Below are positions 52,095 to 62,344 of a DNA stretch of 64,000 bases, piece after piece. This DNA comes from Sulfurovum sp. GTDB taxonomy: Bacteria > Campylobacterota > Campylobacteria > Campylobacterales > Sulfurovaceae. Position 1 is the first letter of the stretch. Every line of letters starts with the position of its first letter. Below the pieces are notes generated by a model. It ran no database searches, was not told the DNA's origin, and saw only the letters and a program-made list of their open reading frames with translations. The position numbers and the translations under genes were made by a program. The stretch lies in NCBI GenBank assembly GCA_002733215.1, contig NVUY01000009.1, forward strand, positions 3,416 through 67,415. Direction: 5' to 3'.

Positions 52095-53573
52095 ATGATG
52101 CACAATATACTTACAAATATCATCTTTTTACCACTCCTCACAGCGGTCATCCTCGGGGTCGTACGGGCACCCATAAAAATATTGAAATTTGGAGCATTTT
52201 TCTCTTCTGTACTCACACTCTTCCTTGTTTTGTGGGTCACCTATCATTTTGATCCTCATGGCGGTATGCAATTCATACAGCACTCACCCTGGATCAAAAG
52301 TACTGGTATTACTTACTTTGTGGGTGTAGACTTCCTCTCTCTGATCATGCTCTTACTAATCACACTTCTCATGCCTCCTCTCTATATATACATGATGCAT
52401 GAGGAGAGAAAAGGGTACTGGTACAATATGATGCTGCTTCAAACAGGGGTTACGGGAGCTGTACTGTCACTTGACCTGGTACTCTTTTATCTCTTCTGGG
52501 AAACCATGCTGCTTCCTATCTTCATCATGATAGGAAAGTACGGAAACGGAATGCATCAGTACAATGCCATGAAGATCATATTGATGACCATCTTAGGTTC
52601 AATGTCTATGCTCTTCTCCATCATGTATCTGGGATATATGCATTTTGAAGTGACAGGGATTTGGAGTTTTGCCATAGAAGACTTGACTAACATCATATTC
52701 GATGTAGAAACTTCTATTTGGCTTGCCGCAGGCTTCCTGCTTGCTTTTATCATTAAGATCCCACTGGTTGGTTTCCACACCTGGATGGCACCGGCTTATG
52801 GTTCGGCACCTACACCGGCAGTGGTGATCATGTCATCTATCATGGCAAAACTGGGGATCTATGGTATTTGGAGATTTGGTTTCGGTCTGTTTGAAACTAC
52901 ACTGATGTATTATGCTCCGGTCATCATAGTCCTTGCACTTATTGGACTTATCTACTATGCGATCCGCGCGATCAAAGAAGAAAATCTCCGCCGTATGTTC
53001 GCCTACTCTTCGGGTTCACACCTCTCCCTCATCGCTCTTGGTCTCTTTTTGACCAACATTTATGCCTGGAGCGGAAGTCTGTATCTCATAGGCACACATG
53101 CACTGGCATCCGCAGGTATCTTCATTATGATCGGCCTGATCTATAAACGGTTTAAAACCGTACATATCTCTGACCTTGGCGGCATAGCCGGTCAAGCACC
53201 GATCTTTGCATTTTTCTTTGCATTTTTTGCGCTGAGCATAGCAGGTTTACCGGGAACAGGAGGATTTGTTGCAGAACTTCTTATCATCATCGGTGCATTT
53301 AAAACCAATATCTGGATAGGTGTTTTTACGGCTGTGACCATGATCTCAGCAATGGTCTATGTGTTTTGGATGCTTCAACGTACGCTTTTTGGTACAGCAC
53401 GCAATACATGTTCCTTTAATGATCTGAATTTCAGGGAGATCATCATGCTGCTTCCTTTGGTCATACTCTTACTGCTCACAGGGATTGCACCCTCACTCTT
53501 TACCCCTATGTTTGAACCGCAGTTAAGTGCCTTCCTGCAAGATACCTTACATGCCATAGGAGGTCTAAAATGA
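52095..53573 (+). CDS. nuoM: NADH-quinone oxidoreductase subunit M
   Basis: The 492-residue antiporter-like subunit has FYLFWETMLLPIFIMIG (conserved Glu), IKIPLVGFHTWMAPAYGSAP and the family Lys residues. It forms the second proton channel of the membrane arm and overlaps nuoN by 4 bases. Confidence 0.96.
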   Translation: MMHNILTNIIFLPLLTAVILGVVRAPIKILKFGAFFSSVLTLFLVLWVTYHFDPHGGMQFIQHSPWIKSTGITYFVGVDFLSLIMLLLITLLMPPLYIYMMHEERKGYWYNMMLLQTGVTGAVLSLDLVLFYLFWETMLLPIFIMIGKYGNGMHQYNAMKIILMTILGSMSMLFSIMYLGYMHFEVTGIWSFAIEDLTNIIFDVETSIWLAAGFLLAFIIKIPLVGFHTWMAPAYGSAPTPAVVIMSSIMAKLGIYGIWRFGFGLFETTLMYYAPVIIVLALIGLIYYAIRAIKEENLRRMFAYSSGSHLSLIALGLFLTNIYAWSGSLYLIGTHALASAGIFIMIGLIYKRFKTVHISDLGGIAGQAPIFAFFFAFFALSIAGLPGTGGFVAELLIIIGAFKTNIWIGVFTAVTMISAMVYVFWMLQRTLFGTARNTCSFNDLNFREIIMLLPLVILLLLTGIAPSLFTPMFEPQLSAFLQDTLHAIGGLK

Positions 53574-55054
53574 TAGAACAGTTTTACTATGCCTTGCCAA
53601 TGGCGACCGTGGTTATTGGGGCTTTGGTTTTAATGCTGCTGTCCAACAGCAAAATAACACTTAACAGACTCAATTTTATTGCCGTATCTTTTTTAAGTAT
53701 TTCTCTTATCCTTCAGTTCGTCCTGTATGGAGAGAAGAGTACAACTTTTCTTTTTCAAAGTATATTTGGAGAGAGATTCATACTGGATGACTTTGCATCT
53801 ATCTTTGACATTATGTTCACAGTCGGTGCGATCTTGACACTGCTCATAAACAATGACTACTTTAAAAGCCGCAAATATTTCTCCGGAGAGTATTTCGCTT
53901 TGATCTTATTTTCTGTATTTGGTATGATGATGCTGGTCCATGCGCATGAACTCATCACGGCTTTTATTGCTCTGGAGATCGCTTCATTGAGTATTTATGC
54001 GCTAGTCGGATATCATAAAACCAATAAGATCAGTTCAGAAGCGATGATGAAATATATTGTTCTTGGTTCTATGACAGGAGCCTTCTTTATTCTGGGAACA
54101 GCACTCATCTATGGATCGGCAGGTTCTACATCATTGACGCAGATCGCGAACTATATCAATGGCAATGAGTTAAACAACATCCCCATGCTTATCATCGGGG
54201 CCAGTTTCATCATGGTCACGATCTTGTTTAAAATAGGTGCCGTACCTTTCCACTCCTGGATCCTTGATGTGTATCACGGTGCACCGTATCCTGTTACCAT
54301 GTTTATGGCATCTACTTTTAAAATTGCTGTTTTTGCCATTGCTTTACGTCTATATCTTGTAGACTTTGCGCCCATAAACAGCTTTTGGACAGAGTTGATT
54401 CAAGTAACAACCATACTTACACTTATAGGAGGATCCTGGCTTGCTATCAATCAAACACTTGTCAAAAGAATGCTTGCAGGTTCATCCATAGTACACAGCG
54501 GATATCTGCTTATTGCCCTCTCTTCCATCGGTCTGGGCTCTGAAGTTGCAGCACCGGCTATTATGTTCTATCTTATCGCTTACTTTTTATCGGCTGCGGG
54601 TTCATTTGGGATTCTGAGTTTCATCGCATCCCAGAGTAAAAAACAGATGACCTTCAATGACTTTAAGGGCTTTGCACAAAGACGTCCCTATATGGCGATC
54701 ATGATGAGTATATTTATGCTCTCTCTGGCAGGTTTCCCCTCAACCATAGGATTTTTGGGGAAATTCTACATCTTTACATCAGCGATAGAATCCGGTCAGA
54801 TCCTGCTTGCAGGTCTGGGAATACTTACCGCATTCATCTCAGTGTATTATTACTTTAAACTGATCGCAATGATGTATTTTTACCCTTCCGAAGATGAACA
54901 AAAAGTTTTTCCTTTGAATATCAGTACTATTCTCATCGTCATGATGTCTTTACTGGTCATTTGGGGTGGGATAGGGACAACGCTCATACCATTTATACCC
55001 GGTGCAGATAGTTTTATAGAGATCGCCATAAAAAGTATTAATTCTTTGAAATAA
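53570..55054 (+). CDS. nuoN: NADH-quinone oxidoreductase subunit N
   Basis: The 494-residue antiporter-like subunit has FIALEIASLSIYALVGYH, KIGAVPFHSWILDVYHGAP and SIVHSGYLLIAL. It completes the operon; about 150 bases without a gene separate it from aroB. Confidence 0.95.
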   Translation: MIEQFYYALPMATVVIGALVLMLLSNSKITLNRLNFIAVSFLSISLILQFVLYGEKSTTFLFQSIFGERFILDDFASIFDIMFTVGAILTLLINNDYFKSRKYFSGEYFALILFSVFGMMMLVHAHELITAFIALEIASLSIYALVGYHKTNKISSEAMMKYIVLGSMTGAFFILGTALIYGSAGSTSLTQIANYINGNELNNIPMLIIGASFIMVTILFKIGAVPFHSWILDVYHGAPYPVTMFMASTFKIAVFAIALRLYLVDFAPINSFWTELIQVTTILTLIGGSWLAINQTLVKRMLAGSSIVHSGYLLIALSSIGLGSEVAAPAIMFYLIAYFLSAAGSFGILSFIASQSKKQMTFNDFKGFAQRRPYMAIMMSIFMLSLAGFPSTIGFLGKFYIFTSAIESGQILLAGLGILTAFISVYYYFKLIAMMYFYPSEDEQKVFPLNISTILIVMMSLLVIWGGIGTTLIPFIPGADSFIEIAIKSINSLK

Positions 55055-55202
55055 ACACTATTGTATGTGCTCGCACAGAGATATTTCCCTGTGTTTCCCA
55101 GATCAGACTGTAGAGACAAAATTACGCTCTGAGTAAAGGATAATAGGGGATTAAGGGCATTTGAGATAAAATAAAGCTCATTATAACGCCAAGGTTTTTC
55201 AC

Positions 55203-56255
55203 ATGATCGTTCCTATAGAATTAGCGCATACAAAAAATATCACTTATGACATCACCATAGATGCATTGCCGCAGCTTACTTTTGACACCCATGTCGTTGT
55301 GGTCACAAATCCGACGGTTGCCGCATATCATCTTGAAACACTTCTCTCCCACATCTCTGCTACGCAACTCAATGTTGTCACCATTCCTGATGGAGAGGGG
55401 TATAAGACACTGGAGACGGTAGAGAATATCTTGAATGAATGTTTTGAACATAAACTGGACAGAAAGTCACTGCTCATCGCTTTTGGCGGCGGTGTGATAG
55501 GAGATATGACAGGATTTACAGCGAGTCTTTACCAAAGAGGCATAGACTTCATACAGATACCCACAACGCTTCTTTCTCAAGTCGATGCTTCTGTAGGTGG
55601 GAAAACAGGTGTCAACAACAAGTATGGTAAAAATCTTATCGGTGCTTTTTACCAGCCTAAAGCCGTTTACATTGATCCAGCATTTTTAGATACCTTGCCT
55701 CCCCGAGAGTTTGCTGCAGGTATCGCAGAGATAGTCAAAATGGCTGTGATGTTCGATAAGTCCTATTTTGAATTTCTGCAGACAGCAGACTTTAGTAACG
55801 AAGAGACACTTAAAGAAGTGATCAAAAAGTCTGTAGAGCTTAAAGCATGGGTGGTCAACCAGGATGAAAAAGAAGCAGGCATACGTGCGGTACTCAACTA
55901 TGGACATACTTTTGGACATGTCGTTGAAAATGAAAGCAATTACACGACCTACCTGCATGGCGAAGCGGTAGCCATAGGAATAGTGATGGCAAATGCACTG
56001 GCTGTAGAACTTGGTATGCTTACGCAAGAAGAGGAAGCAGAAGTCAAAGCACTTTTGGAAAAAGCCTCTTTACCTACAGAGTATGCCATTGAAGATGTGG
56101 ATGATTTTTATGAGCATTTCTTTTTAGACAAAAAATCTGCAAAAGGGCGTATCAAGTTTATTTTACCCCAGGGTATAGGTAAGCATAAAATGCTATCAGG
56201 CATTGATGAAAATGTTGTCAAAAAAGTATTGCGTCAGTTTGGAGGGGCTAAATGA
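55203..56255 (+). CDS. aroB: 3-dehydroquinate synthase
   Basis: The 350-residue enzyme has FGGGVIGDMTGF, IPTTLLSQVDASVGGKTG and the zinc ligands in NYGHTFGH and HGEAVAIG. It makes 3-dehydroquinate from DAHP in the shikimate pathway using NAD. TATAAC lies about 16 bases before the start. It begins the aroB - mscS-like - mtaB - FtsH-like - bioV-like group, whose genes overlap or nearly touch. Confidence 0.95.
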   Translation: MIVPIELAHTKNITYDITIDALPQLTFDTHVVVVTNPTVAAYHLETLLSHISATQLNVVTIPDGEGYKTLETVENILNECFEHKLDRKSLLIAFGGGVIGDMTGFTASLYQRGIDFIQIPTTLLSQVDASVGGKTGVNNKYGKNLIGAFYQPKAVYIDPAFLDTLPPREFAAGIAEIVKMAVMFDKSYFEFLQTADFSNEETLKEVIKKSVELKAWVVNQDEKEAGIRAVLNYGHTFGHVVENESNYTTYLHGEAVAIGIVMANALAVELGMLTQEEEAEVKALLEKASLPTEYAIEDVDDFYEHFFLDKKSAKGRIKFILPQGIGKHKMLSGIDENVVKKVLRQFGGAK

Positions 56256-57901
56256 GCTTTAAACACCTCTTCATAGCTTTTTCCTTCCTCTATGCTATTT
56301 CTGTATTGGCTGAAGTGAAAACAGAACAAAACCTGACAGTAGAAAAGAGACAGGAACTTGACCTAAAAGCAAAAAAAATTGATTCGCTTATAGTCAGAAA
56401 AAAGGCACTTGAACAAAATCTTCTCAATAATAATATCTGGTCTAAAATTTACAGCAACTACCATACATACAATGAAGTAAAAGAGCAGGAAAAAGAGCTC
56501 AGTGCAAAGATTTTACGTTTAGAGACGATGAAAAGCTTAACACAAAAACAAAAAAAACAGTTAGCGGGCTACATAAGAGAGGAAGTAACCCTACTGGACA
56601 AACTTCAGCTGCTTAAAGGATATGCAAAAGATCCATTTAAACAGTTTCTTACTCCTCCAAACATTGAGGCAGTACCCCAGGTAGAAAATCCTTTTGCTGT
56701 TATTGGTGCACTCTCATATAAAGAGAAACTACGCTCAGATCAAAAGCTCTATGACAGTCGCTACACCTCATTACGGAATATTTTGAAAAAATTTAAAAAT
56801 CTAGAGATTATTCTTGAAGAACTGTTAATATTGGAACCTTCAAACCAGGATTACGTCAATGAACTAGCCGATACCAAAGATCAGATAAAAACTTTTGAAC
56901 CGGTCATAGAGATATTTAAGACAACACAAAATGTCTACAGTAAAAAAATTGATGAGATCGAACTCAGTCTTAAATCAAATGTTAAAAGGGAGCTAGAAAA
57001 GACCTTTACAACTGCTGGGATCATTCTGTTTTTTATTTTTATTTTATTTTTAATTAAATATATTGTTAAGCGATATATGTCAGATAATGATCGCTTTTAC
57101 AGTATCAATAAAGCTCTCAATATCTCATTTATGACTATTTTAATTTTCACACTCCTTCTTACCTATATAGAAAATGTAAGCTATCTTGTTACGATACTTG
57201 GTTTTGCATCCGCGGGTATCGCTATTGCAATGAAGGATTGGTTCATGTCTCTTCTGGGGTGGGCGACACTTGTACTTGGAGGTGCTATCCATGTAGGTGA
57301 CAGGGTTCGATTTGTAAGAGAAGGTATAGAGTATGTGGGAGATATAGTAGATATCTCCATGCTACGTATGACCATGCATGAAGATATCAATCTAACATCA
57401 TTTATGACCAACCGAAGAGCAGGGCGCATGATCTTCATCCCAAACAACTATATATTTACTGATATGATTGCTAACTACTCTCATTCTGGACTTAAAACAG
57501 TATGGGATGGGATAGACTTTGTCATTACTTTTGATTCTGATGCCAATAGAGCCACCCAAATTGCTAAAGAGGTCACAAAAAAATACTCAAAAGGCTATAC
57601 GGAGATCACAAGAAAACAGCTTAACAAACTAAGAAGTAAATACGGTATGAGAAACACAAATGTTGAGCCTCGTATCTTTGTACATATTGAACCTTATGGT
57701 TTAAAAATATCTGCATGGTATCTTACTAACTCGTATGCAACTATGACACTTAGAAGTACCATATCCATAGAAATAATCTCACGTATTCAAGAAGAAGAGA
57801 AGATAGAACTTGCTTTCCCAACACAATCTATATACATGGATAAAAATGTACCTAAACACGAATTCAACCCAAATAACATTCTTCCAAATGAGGAGATATA
57901 A
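56252..57901 (+). CDS. MscS-family mechanosensitive channel
   Basis: The 549-residue protein has a signal peptide, a long periplasmic helical/coiled-coil domain (about residues 25-245), two or three membrane segments and an MscS channel domain with GFASAGIAIAMKDWFMS as the pore helix and GGAIHVGDRVRF as the start of the beta domain. It releases solutes on hypo-osmotic shock. It overlaps aroB by 4 bases and precedes mtaB by 2. Confidence 0.88.
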   Translation: MSFKHLFIAFSFLYAISVLAEVKTEQNLTVEKRQELDLKAKKIDSLIVRKKALEQNLLNNNIWSKIYSNYHTYNEVKEQEKELSAKILRLETMKSLTQKQKKQLAGYIREEVTLLDKLQLLKGYAKDPFKQFLTPPNIEAVPQVENPFAVIGALSYKEKLRSDQKLYDSRYTSLRNILKKFKNLEIILEELLILEPSNQDYVNELADTKDQIKTFEPVIEIFKTTQNVYSKKIDEIELSLKSNVKRELEKTFTTAGIILFFIFILFLIKYIVKRYMSDNDRFYSINKALNISFMTILIFTLLLTYIENVSYLVTILGFASAGIAIAMKDWFMSLLGWATLVLGGAIHVGDRVRFVREGIEYVGDIVDISMLRMTMHEDINLTSFMTNRRAGRMIFIPNNYIFTDMIANYSHSGLKTVWDGIDFVITFDSDANRATQIAKEVTKKYSKGYTEITRKQLNKLRSKYGMRNTNVEPRIFVHIEPYGLKISAWYLTNSYATMTLRSTISIEIISRIQEEEKIELAFPTQSIYMDKNVPKHEFNPNNILPNEEI

Positions 57902-57903
57902 GT

Positions 57904-59151
57904 ATGCAAAAAGTTTACTTTAAAACCTTTGGATGTCGAACCAACCAATTTGATACACAAGTTATGATGTCTAAACTCAAAGACTATGAACTGACGCTTA
58001 ATGAGTTGGACTCAGACATCATAGTCGTTAATTCATGTACTGTAACCAACGGTGCTGACTCTTCTGTACGTAACTATATCTCTTCAATGAGCCGTAAAAA
58101 GCCTGATGCGCGTGTTGTCTTGGCAGGCTGTGGTTCACACTCCAAAGGAGAGAGTCTTTTTAAAGATAAAAAAGTATTTGGGGTCATAGGACATTCTGAA
58201 AAAGAAAATATTAATGCCGTACTCAAAAATGAAAAACCTTTTTATCAGATCGGTGATCTTGAACACATAGACTCAACCATTGTTGAAGACTTTATAGGAA
58301 AAAGCAGAGCGTTCATCAAAATACAGGAGGGATGTGATTTTAGATGTTCCTATTGTATTATCCCTGCAGTAAGAGGCGATGCACGTTCACATAAAGAAGA
58401 GACTATCTTGGAACAGATCACAAAACTTGCTTCAAACGGGTTTGGTGAGTTTATTCTTACCGGGACCAATGTTGGGTCTTACGGTCAGGATCATAACACT
58501 TCCATGGCTAAACTGCTCAAAAAAATGTCTATGATACGCGGTGTAAGACGCATACGCATCGGAAGTCTTGAACCCATACAGATAGATGATGAGTTTATGG
58601 AACTGCTTGACGAACCCTGGATGGCAAAACAGTTGCATATTGCCTTGCAGCATACTTCCGATAAAATGCTCAAGATCATGAACAGAAGAAATGACTTCAG
58701 ATCAGACTTTGAAATGTTTCATAAAATCGCAAACAAAGGCTATGCTTTAGGAACAGATTACATCGTGGGACATCCCGGTGAAGATGAAAAGGAGTGGACT
58801 GAGGCAATACACAGAGTCAAAGAGCTGCCACTGACCCATGTCCATGCATTCTCTTACTCTAAACGTGACAATACAGCTTCTGCCACGATGAAGCCTGAAG
58901 TAAGAGGCAATATAGCAAAAGAACGTCATCGTGAACTCACAGCCATCATCAAAGCCAAGAACTTTGCTTTTAGACGAGAACACAGACAAGATCTTGAAGT
59001 TTTGCTTGAGAGTGGCCGAGATGGTATCTACCAGGGCTTTGATCAGTACTTCAACAAAGTATCTGTAACAAGTAATGAAGATCTGAGTGCAAATTGGGTT
59101 TTTTTAAATAACGTGGAGGTATCCGATGAAGGTAATAAAGCCGAACTTTAA
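57904..59151 (+). CDS. mtaB: tRNA t6A37 methylthiotransferase MtaB
   Basis: The 415-residue radical-SAM enzyme has the N-terminal UPF0004 cysteines (FGCRTNQFDTQ, NSCTVTNGAD, AGCGSHSKG) and the radical-SAM motif CDFRCSYCIIP. It adds a methylthio group to t6A at position 37 of tRNAs reading ANN codons. Its last 26 bases overlap the FtsH-like gene. Confidence 0.92.
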   Translation: MQKVYFKTFGCRTNQFDTQVMMSKLKDYELTLNELDSDIIVVNSCTVTNGADSSVRNYISSMSRKKPDARVVLAGCGSHSKGESLFKDKKVFGVIGHSEKENINAVLKNEKPFYQIGDLEHIDSTIVEDFIGKSRAFIKIQEGCDFRCSYCIIPAVRGDARSHKEETILEQITKLASNGFGEFILTGTNVGSYGQDHNTSMAKLLKKMSMIRGVRRIRIGSLEPIQIDDEFMELLDEPWMAKQLHIALQHTSDKMLKIMNRRNDFRSDFEMFHKIANKGYALGTDYIVGHPGEDEKEWTEAIHRVKELPLTHVHAFSYSKRDNTASATMKPEVRGNIAKERHRELTAIIKAKNFAFRREHRQDLEVLLESGRDGIYQGFDQYFNKVSVTSNEDLSANWVFLNNVEVSDEGNKAEL

Positions 59152-60802
59152 CCCCTTATCACTGAATCTGAAAAGTGTTAAAGTCATTGTCGGACTGTTT
59201 GCAGTATTGATACTGCTTCTGGTTTTTGGAATATTTAGAGATTCCGATCCAGTGATCACCCATGATCAGGCAAATAAGCTTTATACTGATAATAAAATAG
59301 AAAAGATCATCATAGATGGTGAGTATATACGTTTAAAAACATTTGAAGGCAACTATAAAATTTATAAAGATGCTGTCAACAAAACAGCATTTTTTACTAA
59401 GTATCCTGTTGAAGTAGAGGAAGATGGCAGTGCGCTTTATGATCTTCTCTCCCTGTTTATCATTATCGCTGCATTTGTATTTTTATATACACTTATGAAA
59501 CAAAGCAGACTGCAGCAGCTCAGACAGATAAGAGCTGCCGGTAAAGCCAATGATGAACCTCGATCTGAACCGGTACAGGCGCTGACTTCAAATATAACCT
59601 TTGCAGATGTAGCCGGTATCAAAGATGTAAAAGAAGAACTTGAAGAGATCATCGACTTTCTAAAAGAACCGCAAAAATATCGTGATCTGGATATCCGTTT
59701 ACCTAAAGGTGTCTTACTTGTAGGACCTCCTGGTGTAGGGAAAACACTCATTTCCAAAGCAGTGGCAGGAGAGGCAGGCGTACCTTTCTTTTACCAAAGT
59801 GGTGCTTCTTTTGTGCATATTTACGTAGGTATGGGTGCAAAAAGAGTCTCTGAACTCTTCAAAAAAGCAAAACAGATGGCACCAAGTATCATTTTCATAG
59901 ATGAGATAGACGCTGTAGGTAAAAGCCGTGGTGAATTCAGAAATGATGAAAGAGAAGCCACACTCAACCAACTTCTCACTGAGATGGATGGGTTTGAAGA
60001 CAGTTCAGGTGTCATCGTCATCGGTGCGACGAACAAAGTAGAGATGCTTGATGAAGCACTGCTTAGAGCAGGGCGTTTTGACAGACGTATACATATTTCA
60101 CTACCAGACCTGGAAGACAGGGTGAAAACACTTGAACTCTATCTTGCACGCAAGCCAAATGAGGTAAACATCGAACAGGTTGCCCGTATGACTGTAGGGT
60201 TTAGCTCTGCAGCACTTGATACACTCACCAATGAAGCAGCTATTTATGCCATGAGAGACGGCAGAAAGATTGTAGAGACGGCAGACTTCGAAGCAGTGAA
60301 AGAAAAAGTGTTACTGGGAAAACGAAAAATACTCTCTTTTAGCGAAGAGGAGAGAAAAATTCAAGCTATTTATCAGGCATCCAAAGCGGTTATTGCCACA
60401 TGGTTGGATATCGAGTTTGACAAAATAGGTATTGTAAATACACGATTACTCAATCAGGAACATGAGATCCTTTCCAAAACCCAGCTTCTCTCACGCATCA
60501 AAGTCTATCTTGCAGGAAGTATCGCAACAAAGATACACTTCAATGAACAGTTCACTAATGCAAGTACAGATATTGCCCAGGCGAAGGAATTGGTCAGAAA
60601 AGTGATCTATGAATATGTGATGAGTGAAAATTTCATCGTCACACCGCTGCAGGAAGAAGAGCTTTTACGTGAATCTGTTTCAGAAGTCACCACACTCTTA
60701 AAAACACTGGACAAAGCATTGATCGAAGTATCAGCCTACCTTTTAGCTCATGAAAACATCACTGCAGAAGAGTGCAGGGTGATCTTGAGAAAAATATTTT
60801 AA
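59126..60802 (+). CDS. FtsH-like AAA ATPase without a protease site
   Basis: The 558-residue protein has two membrane segments (about 20-36 and 104-121) around a short periplasmic domain, then an AAA module: Walker A GPPGVGKT (200-207), Walker B IIFIDEID, and the second region of homology ATNKVEMLDEALLRAGRFDR. Where FtsH has H-E-A-G-H, this protein has YQASK (416-420), so two zinc ligands and the catalytic Glu are lost. It should act as an unfoldase or scaffold only. A homologue follows mtaB in Helicobacter, as I recall. Confidence 0.9.
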   Translation: MKVIKPNFNPLSLNLKSVKVIVGLFAVLILLLVFGIFRDSDPVITHDQANKLYTDNKIEKIIIDGEYIRLKTFEGNYKIYKDAVNKTAFFTKYPVEVEEDGSALYDLLSLFIIIAAFVFLYTLMKQSRLQQLRQIRAAGKANDEPRSEPVQALTSNITFADVAGIKDVKEELEEIIDFLKEPQKYRDLDIRLPKGVLLVGPPGVGKTLISKAVAGEAGVPFFYQSGASFVHIYVGMGAKRVSELFKKAKQMAPSIIFIDEIDAVGKSRGEFRNDEREATLNQLLTEMDGFEDSSGVIVIGATNKVEMLDEALLRAGRFDRRIHISLPDLEDRVKTLELYLARKPNEVNIEQVARMTVGFSSAALDTLTNEAAIYAMRDGRKIVETADFEAVKEKVLLGKRKILSFSEEERKIQAIYQASKAVIATWLDIEFDKIGIVNTRLLNQEHEILSKTQLLSRIKVYLAGSIATKIHFNEQFTNASTDIAQAKELVRKVIYEYVMSENFIVTPLQEEELLRESVSEVTTLLKTLDKALIEVSAYLLAHENITAEECRVILRKIF

Positions 60803-61314
60803 TGAAGTACTTTAACGGCTTTTCTCTTCAAGGCGAAAAGAAAGAGTTTTCCTCCTATCTCATAGAGAGCGACTACTGTGTTGCAGGGTTTTCTTACGGG
60901 GCACAGCAGGCATTGGAATATGTCTATAACTCAAAAGTACGTATAGACAGACTCATCCTTCTTTCACCCGCCTTTTTTCAGACACAAAAGCTCAGCTTTA
61001 TACGTACACAGTTACGCTATTTTGAAGCAGGAAAGGAAGCTTATGTCAAACAATTCCTAAGTAATGCTGCATACCCTTCATCAACAGACTTATCAGACTA
61101 TTTAAGTCTAGGAACAAAAGAAGAGCTTGAAGCACTGTTAACTTACACATGGGATAAAGAGAAGATAAAGGAAATACTTGACAGAGGTACGACGATTGAA
61201 GTCTTCCTGGGTAAAGTTGATAAGATCATAGATGCACAGGTAGCTTTTGACTTTTTTGCTCCTCTGACTGCGACCTATTTTATAAAAGATGCAGGACATC
61301 TGCTTATTAGATAA
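60802..61314 (+). CDS. bioV: BioV-like alpha/beta hydrolase (pimeloyl-ACP ester esterase)
   Basis: The 170-residue protein has the nucleophile elbow GFSYGAQQ near residue 30, an Asp in FLGKVDKIID and the catalytic His in DAGHLLI. It matches my memory of the small Campylobacterota BioV-type esterases that release pimeloyl-ACP in biotin synthesis. The start (60802) overlaps the FtsH-like stop as TAATG. No other bio gene is in the window, so assignment rests on the sequence alone. Confidence 0.7.
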   Translation: MKYFNGFSLQGEKKEFSSYLIESDYCVAGFSYGAQQALEYVYNSKVRIDRLILLSPAFFQTQKLSFIRTQLRYFEAGKEAYVKQFLSNAAYPSSTDLSDYLSLGTKEELEALLTYTWDKEKIKEILDRGTTIEVFLGKVDKIIDAQVAFDFFAPLTATYFIKDAGHLLIR

Positions 61315-61394
61315 ATATTTTTAAGTGATTAAATGATAAAAAAGTTTTTATTCATCTATAACTAGTTAAAATTGTATCACTAAAAGGACTGTTT

Positions 61395-61799
61395 TTGAAA
61401 CCATATACCGAACTTCTAGACTTTAAAACACTTGGAGATGACAGAGGCTCTCTTGTCGCTTTGGAAGAGAACTACAACACACCTTTTGCCATTAAACGTG
61501 TGTATTATATTTTTGAAACAAAAAGTGGCGTGAGGAGAGGGTATCATGCCCATAAATATCTCAAACAGCTAGCTATTTGTATCAGTGGAAGTTGTACTTT
61601 TTTACTTGAGGATGGTACTACAAAAAAAGATATTTTCTTAGATTCCCCCAATAAAGGTCTTTTGATAGAAGGCTTGGTATGGAGAGAAATGTATGACTTT
61701 TCCGAAGATTGTATACTTCTTATTCTTGCGAGTGAACACTTCAATGAAGATGATTACATACGGGATTATGATACCTTTTTAAAGCTAGCTACATCATGA
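61395..61799 (+). CDS. dTDP-4-keto-6-deoxyglucose 3,4-ketoisomerase-like protein
   Basis: The 134-residue cupin (FdtA/QdtA, WxcM type) has [22 protein letters not shown] with the active-site His, and [15 protein letters not shown]. It moves the keto group of dTDP-4-keto-6-deoxyglucose from C4 to C3. The start codon is TTG, with AAGGA eight bases upstream. It heads an operon with an acetyltransferase and an aminotransferase that together make an acetamido-dideoxy-hexose. Confidence 0.88.
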   Translation: MKPYTELLDFKTLGDDRGSLVALEENYNTPFAIKRVYYIFETKSGVRRGYHAHKYLKQLAICISGSCTFLLEDGTTKKDIFLDSPNKGLLIEGLVWREMYDFSEDCILLILASEHFNEDDYIRDYDTFLKLATS

Positions 61800-62344
61800 T
61801 TCATCCAAGTGCCGATGTCCAATCTGAAACTATTGGGGAGAACACTTATATTTGGCAGTTTTGTGTTGTTTTAAAAGGGGCAGTGATAGGTAAAAACTGT
61901 AATATCAATGCCCAGTGTTTCATTGAAAATGATGTGCTCATAGGGGACAATGTTACCATAAAATGCGGTGTACAGATATGGGATGGAATAAGCCTGAAAA
62001 ACAATGTTTTCATAGGACCCAATGTAACTTTTACGAATGATTTTATACCCCGTTCCAAACAATACCCAAAAGAATTTTTAAAAACTCTGGTGGATGAAAA
62101 TGCTTCTATCGGTGCGAACAGTACTATTTTGGGGGGTATCACTATTGGTAAAAGTGCTATGATAGGAGCAGGGTCTGTGGTCACAAAGAATGTAGCTAAT
62201 AATACACTGGTGTATGGTAATCCTGCTTCATTCAAAGCTTATGTCTGTGATTGTGGACAAAAACTCAATGCTCACATGAAGTGTAAAACATGCTTGAAAC
62301 GCTTCGTTGAAAAAAATAATACTATCTCTTTGGAGCAAACATGA
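61796..62344 (+). CDS. Hexapeptide-repeat sugar N-acetyltransferase
   Basis: The 182-residue protein has left-handed beta-helix repeats (for example [15 protein letters not shown] and [15 protein letters not shown]) and a C-terminal extension with CDCGQKL and CKTCLKR, a likely zinc site. It resembles WbbJ/FdtC-type acetyltransferases acting on dTDP-3-amino-sugars. It overlaps both neighbours by 4 bases. The added zinc-finger-like tail is uncommon for short acetyltransferases. Confidence 0.85.
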   Translation: MIHPSADVQSETIGENTYIWQFCVVLKGAVIGKNCNINAQCFIENDVLIGDNVTIKCGVQIWDGISLKNNVFIGPNVTFTNDFIPRSKQYPKEFLKTLVDENASIGANSTILGGITIGKSAMIGAGSVVTKNVANNTLVYGNPASFKAYVCDCGQKLNAHMKCKTCLKRFVEKNNTISLEQT

